The notes under the pieces: model-generated
Seen by the model: only the letters and a program-made list of their open reading frames with translations
Database searches by the model: none
What the model was told of the DNA's origin: nothing
Shown: one piece after another, positions 1 to 4,968 of the stretch
How positions within the stretch are numbered: the stretch's first letter is position 1
How the letters are laid out: every line of letters begins with the position of its first letter
NCBI GenBank assembly: GCA_025360565.1
Contig: JANYBY010000015.1
Coordinates: 1 to 15,107 of the forward strand
Origin: Bacteroidota bacterium
GTDB lineage: Bacteria; Bacteroidota; Bacteroidia; B-17B0; Aurantibacillaceae
DNA length: 15,107 bases
Direction of reading: 5' to 3'
Translations under genes and position numbers: made by a program

Positions 1-357
1 GAGAACGGAGAAATTAAAGCAGAAAAAACTTATAATGATGGAAATGTTGACGTTGCTTCAATAAAAACATTTACAGCCAAAGAGCAAATCGTTAAAAAAG
101 AAGAGGTAGTTAATAATGCGCCAAAATTAACTGTTAAGCCGGATGAAAAACCTATTGAAGCTGCCAAAGGCCCAATGGTTCTAAACGGAAAAAATGTTTT
201 ATACGATAAAAATAAACATATAACCAAAGACGGTATTTTTAAGGATAATCGTTTTATGGAAGGAAAAGCTTATTTTTATGATGAAAATGGTATTTTAACC
301 AGAGTGGCCATTTACAGAAATGGAATGTATATTGGTGATGGTGTTGCCGAAAAATAA
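1..357 (+). CDS. MORN/YwqK-repeat protein, C-terminal part (5' end outside window)
   Basis: The frame is open from base 1 and ends at TAA 355-357, so the N-terminus lies outside the window. The first visible residues (ENGEIKAEKTYNDG) are a typical MORN_2/YwqK-type repeat. A low-complexity linker rich in Lys, Glu, Val and Pro follows. The C-terminal block NGK-LYDKNK-ITKDGIFKDNRFMEGKAYFYDENG ends in MYIGDG. That C-terminal block aligns with the ends of the next two genes, so this is the first of three tandem paralogs, differing by its longer linker. Databases often call such proteins 'YwqK family antitoxin'; nothing here supports a toxin-antitoxin function. The molecular role is unknown. Confidence is high for a gene and moderate for the family. 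Confidence 0.8.
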   Translation, partial: ENGEIKAEKTYNDGNVDVASIKTFTAKEQIVKKEEVVNNAPKLTVKPDEKPIEAAKGPMVLNGKNVLYDKNKHITKDGIFKDNRFMEGKAYFYDENGILTRVAIYRNGMYIGDGVAEK

Positions 358-382
358 TTATAAAAACAATTAATAGTTTATT

Positions 383-409
383 AAAGACGACTTTTTTGTC
401 GTCTTTTTT
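383..409 (+). terminator. Rho-independent terminator
   Basis: AAAGACGAC at 383-391 pairs perfectly with GTCGTCTTT at 398-406 around a T6 loop, and the T-run continues to 409. It sits 25 bases after the stop of the first repeat-protein gene, as expected for the end of that transcript. Its T-tract ends only six bases before the GTG start of the next gene, leaving no room for a separate promoter between them. Confidence 0.85.
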
Positions 410-415
410 ATTAAC

Positions 416-1057
416 GTGAAACATTTCTCTTATATACTTTTTTTTAGCTTATTTTCTTCAATTGGTTTTGGCCAATCCTATCTGCTTTATAGATCTGATA
501 CTATTAACAGAATTGACCGCGACAATAAAAAGCAAGGTAACTGGATCGAATTTTCTAAAAGCCCCAAGTGCAACGCCGATGGAATTGTTTTAGAAAAAGG
601 CGCCTACCTCAACAATCATAAAACCGGGGTTTGGGATGTGTTTTATTGCAATGGTGTTTTAAAAACAAAGCTCCCATTTGTTCACGGCCGGCCCGATGGT
701 GAAGTAAGTATTTATTATGAGAATGGAAACCTGCACGAAACCGGCATCTGGAAAAATAATAAATGGGTTGGAAAATATAAGGAGTACGACACCAGCGGCA
801 AATATATTCGCATGCAGGAGTTAGATTCGTTAGGAAGAAAAGAGGGCCTCTCTATTTTTAGTTTTACCGAGTACGAACCTTTTTTAGTTAACGGTGAAGC
901 CATACTTTATAATACTAAAAAGCAATTGCTGAAAGAGGGTGTGTTTAAAGAGAATCGCCTTATCGATGGTAAAGTTTATATTTACGATGAAAAAGGCGAT
1001 CTGGCACGCACTACATTATATATGGCCGGGGTTTATGTTGGCGACCTTCAGAAGTAA
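416..1057 (+). CDS. Secreted MORN/YwqK-repeat protein, paralog 2
   Basis: The product is 213 aa with a GTG start. The first 20 residues (MKHFSYILFFSLFSSIGFGQ) look like a Sec signal peptide with a short basic n-region, a hydrophobic core and a cut near FGQ, which supports the GTG despite its rarity. The mature part has repeated motifs of the form G-x-W-x-x-[YF] followed by NG-x-L, such as HKTGVWDVFYCNG, YYENGNLHETGIWKNNKWVGKYKEY and the terminal IYDEKGDLARTTLY. This pattern fits MORN_2/YwqK repeats forming a beta-hairpin surface. Conserved Cys residues occur in KCNADGI and YCNG. By eye it is about 60-65% identical to the next gene past the signal peptide. An exported protein does not fit the 'antitoxin' label often given to this family. 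Its actual function is unknown; a periplasmic or surface scaffold is a guess. Confidence 0.85.
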   Translation: MKHFSYILFFSLFSSIGFGQSYLLYRSDTINRIDRDNKKQGNWIEFSKSPKCNADGIVLEKGAYLNNHKTGVWDVFYCNGVLKTKLPFVHGRPDGEVSIYYENGNLHETGIWKNNKWVGKYKEYDTSGKYIRMQELDSLGRKEGLSIFSFTEYEPFLVNGEAILYNTKKQLLKEGVFKENRLIDGKVYIYDEKGDLARTTLYMAGVYVGDLQK

Positions 1058-1074
1058 AAGATTTTCGGGATAGT

Positions 1075-1719
1075 ATGAGGGTCATAATATTTATAATTAC
1101 ACATTTATTTCTTGCTTCGCTGTGTGTTGGCCAAACTCCTTCTTATAAAATAATTAAAGGCGATACCTGCAACCGCGTAAACAGCGACGGCAAAAAACAA
1201 GGTAAATGGCTCGTGTTCTCTAAGTTTCCAAAATGCAATGCCGATGGAATAATTTTAGAAAAAGGCGTTTATCTGGATGATCATAAAACGGGAGTGTGGA
1301 AAGAATATTATTGTACCGGCATTGTAAAAACTAAAATAACATTTAATAATGGCCGGCCAGAAGGCCAGGTTTACAATTATTACGAGAATGGCAATTTACA
1401 CGAAAGCGGTATGTGGAAAAACAAGCTGTGGGTTGCAAAATACAAAGAATACGATCACCTTGGCAAAGTAATTCGCATGCAGGAGATAGACGGGCCCGGT
1501 AAAAAAGCCGGACTAAAAATTTTTGACTGTACAGAGGCCGAACCTTTTTTACTTAACGGCGAAGCCATTATTTACAACTCTAAAAAACAAATTCTTAAGC
1601 AGGGTGTTTTTAAAGATAATTTGCTAATGGAGGGCAAAGCATACACCTATGATGAAAAGGGCGAACTGGCAAGAACAAGCCTTTATTCTTTAAGCATTTA
1701 TGTGGGAGATATTAAATAG
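1075..1719 (+). CDS. Secreted MORN/YwqK-repeat protein, paralog 3
   Basis: The product is 214 aa and starts 17 bases after the previous stop, so the two are very likely co-transcribed. The N-terminus (MRVIIFIITHLFLASLCVGQ) is a signal peptide ending in the same V/F-G-Q pattern as its neighbour. The mature protein keeps nearly every landmark of paralog 2: KKQGKW, PKCNADGI, LEKG-YL, HKTGVW, YYENGNLHESGMWKN, IRMQE, EPFLLNGEA and the C-terminal YDEKGELARTSLY followed by YVGD. It therefore arose by tandem duplication, and the pair has diverged mostly in the signal peptide and in loops. No enzyme motif is visible. Function is unknown. Confidence 0.85.
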   Translation: MRVIIFIITHLFLASLCVGQTPSYKIIKGDTCNRVNSDGKKQGKWLVFSKFPKCNADGIILEKGVYLDDHKTGVWKEYYCTGIVKTKITFNNGRPEGQVYNYYENGNLHESGMWKNKLWVAKYKEYDHLGKVIRMQEIDGPGKKAGLKIFDCTEAEPFLLNGEAIIYNSKKQILKQGVFKDNLLMEGKAYTYDEKGELARTSLYSLSIYVGDIK

Positions 1720-1810
1720 TAAAAATATTTCTGCCTCGGTTTTCTTCTTACAAATATTTAAGAACTAATCTTCTCCCCATCCCTATTATTTTCTTATTTT
1801 TACTCCTCCT

Positions 1811-3334
1811 ATGCAGGCCCTGTTTTTATACAATACCCTCTCACGAAAAAAAGAAGAGTTTAAAGCAATTAACCCGCCATTTGTTGGTTTGTATGTTTGC
1901 GGGCCAACTTTGTACAGCGATGTACATATTGGTAATTGCCGCACCTTTACTTCTTTTGATATCATTTACCGTTACCTCCTTCATCTCGGCTACAAAGTTC
2001 GTTATGTGCGTAACATAACCGATGTTGGCCATTTAGAAAATGAAGATGCCGGTAGTGGCGAAGACAGAATTGGTAAACAAGCCCGCTTAAAACAGCTTGA
2101 GCCCATGGAAATTGTACAACGCTATTCCTTTGGTTTTCGAGAAGTAATGAGTTTGCTTAATATTCTTCCACCGAGCATTGAGCCTACTGCATCCGGGCAT
2201 ATTATTGAGCAAATTGAAATGACTCAAAAAATAATTGAAAAAGGTTACGCATACGTTATTGACGGCAATGTATATTTTGATGTAGATAAATTTTCGAAAG
2301 AAAATAATTACGGAATCCTCTCGGGTAGAAATTTAGATGATCAATTAGAGAACACGCGCGACCTTGACGGACAAGATGAAAAACGCGGACGTTTGGATTT
2401 TGCTTTGTGGAAAAAAGCAAAACCCGAACACATTATGCGCTGGAATTCCCCTTGGGGCGAAGGTTTCCCTGGCTGGCACATTGAGTGCAGCGCCATGAGT
2501 AAAAAATATTTGGGAGATGTGTTTGATATTCACGGCGGCGGCATGGATCTAATTCCCACACATCACACAAACGAAATTGCACAAAACATTGGCTTTTGCG
2601 GCGCAGCTCCCGTAAATTATTGGTTACACACAAATATGCTTACGCTTAGCGGTCAAAAAATGTCGCGCTCATTAGGCAACGTTTTTTTACCGGTTGAATT
2701 ATTTACCGGCATGAAATTGGCCGACGATTCGCCCAGCGCAACACCCTCACAAGCTAAATTAAATGGCAAACACCCTCTATTTGATAAAGCATTTGATCCA
2801 ATGGCGGTTAGATTCTTTATGCTTCAAACACATTACCGCAGCACCTTAGATTTTAGCAACGATGCGTTAATGGCAAGCGAAAAAGGGTTTGACCGCTTAA
2901 TGGAAAGTTACAAAACATTGCGATCACTTCCTGCTTCAAACGTTTCATCCGAAGATATAAAAGCCCTGCAAAATAAATGTTACGAGGCTATGAACGATGA
3001 TTTTAATACGCCGGTATTAATTGCAAATTTATTTGATGCCCTCAGGATCATTAATTCCGTTAACGATAAAAAATCAACCTTAACCCAAGCCGATATTGGC
3101 CTTTTAAAAAAATTATACGAAGATTTTCTTTTTGATGTAATGGGCTTAAAAGCCGAAGAACAAAATACAAAAACTGTTTCTGTTCTGGGCAAAGTGGTTG
3201 ATATGGTTTTGGGACTTCGAACAAAAGCAAAAGCCGATAAAAATTTTGCGCTGAGTGATGAGATAAGAAATAAATTAATTGAAGCCGGCGTTGAGGTTAA
3301 GGACGGGAAAGACGGAAGTTCCTGGAAAATATAA
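1811..3334 (+). CDS. cysS: Cysteinyl-tRNA synthetase
   Basis: This 507-aa class I aminoacyl-tRNA synthetase charges tRNA-Cys in the cytoplasm. The Rossmann catalytic domain carries VCGPT with the zinc-ligand Cys30 and the HIGH-type motif as HIGN (39-42). The other zinc ligands are Cys226 in GWHIEC, and His251 and Glu255 in HHTNE. The second ATP motif is KMSRS (283-287). About 20 extra residues (roughly 302-321, rich in Ser, Ala, Pro and Lys) follow the KMSRS loop compared with Bacteroides CysRS as I remember it. The C-terminal helical tRNA-binding part ends in GSSWKI. The ATG is preceded by about 48 bases without any G and no Shine-Dalgarno sequence. The only promoter-like sequence is TATTTTTA at 1795-1802, which is weak. 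The gene stands alone between the repeat proteins and a MITE-like element. The identification is secure. Confidence 0.97.
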   Translation: MQALFLYNTLSRKKEEFKAINPPFVGLYVCGPTLYSDVHIGNCRTFTSFDIIYRYLLHLGYKVRYVRNITDVGHLENEDAGSGEDRIGKQARLKQLEPMEIVQRYSFGFREVMSLLNILPPSIEPTASGHIIEQIEMTQKIIEKGYAYVIDGNVYFDVDKFSKENNYGILSGRNLDDQLENTRDLDGQDEKRGRLDFALWKKAKPEHIMRWNSPWGEGFPGWHIECSAMSKKYLGDVFDIHGGGMDLIPTHHTNEIAQNIGFCGAAPVNYWLHTNMLTLSGQKMSRSLGNVFLPVELFTGMKLADDSPSATPSQAKLNGKHPLFDKAFDPMAVRFFMLQTHYRSTLDFSNDALMASEKGFDRLMESYKTLRSLPASNVSSEDIKALQNKCYEAMNDDFNTPVLIANLFDALRIINSVNDKKSTLTQADIGLLKKLYEDFLFDVMGLKAEEQNTKTVSVLGKVVDMVLGLRTKAKADKNFALSDEIRNKLIEAGVEVKDGKDGSSWKI

Positions 3335-3424
3335 TAGACTTCTTACGTAAGTCAACAAAATATCCCTCTCCGAGAGAGGGATTAAGGGAGAGGCTGATAA
3401 AAAATGACTTACGTAAGAAGTCTA
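3335..3424. mobile_element. MITE-like element with perfect 20-bp terminal inverted repeats
   Basis: TAGACTTCTTACGTAAGTCA (3335-3354) and its exact reverse complement (3405-3424) bracket 50 bases. Each arm contains the 10-bp palindrome CTTACGTAAG. The interior holds a second perfect hairpin, CCCTCTC/GAGAGGG at 3364-3380, and a further GGGAGAGG at 3386-3393 that could pair with the same left strand instead. The outermost TA at both ends could be a duplicated TA target site, as in Tc1/mariner or IS630-related MITEs; that is inference. There is no coding capacity. The element begins at the base right after the cysS stop codon and ends eight bases before the next ATG. The right arm is followed only by ATTTTA, so it is not a classical terminator, although the hairpin may end or stabilise the cysS mRNA. 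Confidence 0.65.
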
Positions 3425-3432
3425 ATTTTAAA

Positions 3433-4290
3433 ATGAGAGAGTTTAAATATCTAAGAAAGAAAACAATTAAGATCGTAAATTTATTTTTACTTCTATTCAT
3501 TTTCTTTTCCTGTAATCCTGAAAAACCCGTGGAGGTTCCTATTAAAACCATTGAGCCATCCAAACCGGAAATTCCAACCTTAGAATATTCTGTTACCGCC
3601 ACATTTAAACACGATACCACTGCCTTTACCGAAGGCTTATTGTTTAATGATGGCAAACTTTACGAGAGCACGGGTTCGCCCGATAATCTTCCAAAATTAA
3701 AATCTGTTTTAGGAATTGTAGATTGGAAAACTGGCAAACTCGAGGCTAAGGTAGAATTGGATAAAAAGATTTATCCATTTGGTGAAGGAATGGTTATTTT
3801 GAACGGAAAAATATATCAAGTAACATATAAAGAACAAACCGGCTTTATTTACGATTTAAAAACATTTAATCGCATTGGGCAGTTCACTTATCTGAATAAA
3901 GAAGGCTGGGGATTAACAACCGACGGAACAAATATTATGATGAGCGATGGCACCGATCTGATCACTTTTTTTGATCCGCAAAAATTGACGGTCTCAAAAA
4001 CAATCTTTGTAAATGAAAATGGCGTAGGGGTGGATGATATTAACGAGTTGGAATACATTAACGGATTTATTTATGCCAACATTTGGATGACAGGTTTCAT
4101 TGCAAAAATTGATCCCGCCAGCGGAAATATTGTGGCCAAAATAAATTGCACACCTTTAAGTTATAATATGAAAAATCTTCATCCCTGGGCTTTAGAAATG
4201 AATGGTATCGCATACGATGCGCCAAACGATAAAATTTATGTCACAGGCAAACTTTGGCCCGAGATCTATCAAATAAACTTTAAACACTAA
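3433..4290 (+). CDS. Glutamine cyclotransferase-family lipoprotein
   Basis: The product is 285 aa. A basic N-terminus and hydrophobic stretch lead to a lipobox FFSC with Cys27, so the mature protein is probably a lipoprotein anchored facing the periplasm. The body fits the glutaminyl-peptide cyclotransferase family of the plant/bacterial beta-propeller type (Pfam Glu_cyclase_2). Landmarks in order are AFTEGLLF, LYESTGSPD, PFGEGM, IYQVTY, EGWGLTTDG, MMSDGTD, INELEYI, YANIW, LNGIAYD-like MNGIAYDAP, and VTGKLWPEIYQI near the end. Enzymes of this family turn N-terminal Gln into pyroglutamate; activity here is inferred from the family only. The ATG follows the MITE-like element by eight bases. The next gene starts 12 bases downstream, so the two probably form an operon. 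In Bacteroidota, exported proteins often begin with Gln after signal cleavage, which would be a natural substrate. Confidence 0.9.
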   Translation: MREFKYLRKKTIKIVNLFLLLFIFFSCNPEKPVEVPIKTIEPSKPEIPTLEYSVTATFKHDTTAFTEGLLFNDGKLYESTGSPDNLPKLKSVLGIVDWKTGKLEAKVELDKKIYPFGEGMVILNGKIYQVTYKEQTGFIYDLKTFNRIGQFTYLNKEGWGLTTDGTNIMMSDGTDLITFFDPQKLTVSKTIFVNENGVGVDDINELEYINGFIYANIWMTGFIAKIDPASGNIVAKINCTPLSYNMKNLHPWALEMNGIAYDAPNDKIYVTGKLWPEIYQINFKH

Positions 4291-4301
4291 CTTATCATAA
4301 A

Positions 4302-4856
4302 ATGAAACATTTACTCTTCGCGTTTACACTTTCTATTTCCGCCCTTTTCGCAAAAAGCCAGATCACCTTTTTGAAAGGTTATTTAATTCCCGACAAAGGC
4401 GATACCCTGAAAGGCGAAGTAAAGATCAATCCAAAAAAAGAACAGGACAATTCAAACAAGATCTTTTTTAAAGACGCTACCGGAGTTCAAAAAAATTATA
4501 AGCCCGGCGCAAAAGTAAAAGGCTATGGTTACGATAATAATCATTATGTAACACTTACACACGATGGCGAAACAAAATTTTACAAGCGTCTTTGTAACGG
4601 CAATATTTTATTTTACAAAGTAGCCTTTGAGGTTACCAACATGAACGAAACCTCTTTTGATTTTGACTATTTTTTATTCAGGGAAGGCGACAAAAAATTA
4701 ACCACAGCAAAACAAAATAAATTTAAAAAGCAGATGCAGGAATGGATGAGCGGTGCGGCCGATTTTGCAAGTGACTTTGTGGAAGAAAAAAACTTTAACG
4801 AAAAAAGCGCGATAGAGATAATTACTAAATACAACGAGTGGAAAAAAAATAATTAG
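4302..4856 (+). CDS. Small secreted protein of unknown function
   Basis: The product is 184 aa. MKHLLFAFTLSISALFAKSQ looks like a Sec signal peptide cleaved near residue 19 or 20. Directly after it comes KGYLIPDKGDTLKGEV, a G-Y-x(n)-G-D-T-L-x-G motif that I remember from many exported Bacteroidota proteins without known role. The middle is beta-rich with alternating hydrophobic residues. The C-terminal 45 residues (FKKQMQEWMSG to ITKYNEWKKNN) look helical and charged. No catalytic motif or membrane segment is seen. It lies 11 bases after the cyclotransferase stop, with no Shine-Dalgarno sequence, so the two are probably co-expressed. If cleaved after Ser19, the mature N-terminus would be Gln, a possible substrate for the adjacent enzyme; that is speculative. 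Confidence 0.8.
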   Translation: MKHLLFAFTLSISALFAKSQITFLKGYLIPDKGDTLKGEVKINPKKEQDNSNKIFFKDATGVQKNYKPGAKVKGYGYDNNHYVTLTHDGETKFYKRLCNGNILFYKVAFEVTNMNETSFDFDYFLFREGDKKLTTAKQNKFKKQMQEWMSGAADFASDFVEEKNFNEKSAIEIITKYNEWKKNN

Positions 4857-4875
4857 TGCCAATTGCCACAAAATT

Positions 4876-4952
4876 AGAACGCAGATGACGCTGATGCTTA
4901 TGATTTATATAAGATCATAAATAATCTTAATGATCGGCGTCATCAGCGTTCT
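4876..4952. repeat. Imperfect inverted repeat before polA
   Basis: AGAACGCAGATGACGCTGAT (4876-4895) matches the reverse complement of 4933-4952 at 18 of 20 positions. Inside, TTATGAT (4899-4905) pairs with ATCATAA (4914-4920), giving a second hairpin. The core GAACGCAGAT recurs at 13274-13283 and 13337-13346, and in altered form at 12174-12183, so this is one member of a dispersed family. It occupies nearly the whole gap between the secreted protein and polA, and its right arm contains an ATG in the polA frame. Confidence 0.75.
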
Positions 4953-4968
4953 ATTAAAACCCAAGATC

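Noticed and set aside
1..1719. Toxin-antitoxin locus based on the YwqK label
   Set aside because: No toxin gene is present, and the two complete proteins have signal peptides. The label reflects repeat similarity only.
3335..3424. The 20-bp inverted repeat as a simple intrinsic terminator for cysS
   Set aside because: The arms are 50 bases apart, no real T-tract follows, and the ends and inner structure fit a small mobile repeat better. A terminator role may be secondary.
3297..3656. 119-codon minus-strand frame across the MITE-like element and the start of the cyclotransferase gene
   Set aside because: It is antisense to the lipoprotein signal and first propeller strands, crosses the inverted repeat, and has no recognisable domain. 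The plus-strand gene explains the region fully.
4930..4968. Upstream in-frame ATG as the true polA start
   Set aside because: It falls in the arm of an inverted repeat, and the added residues do not resemble DNA polymerase I. ATG 4969 gives the expected N-terminus.
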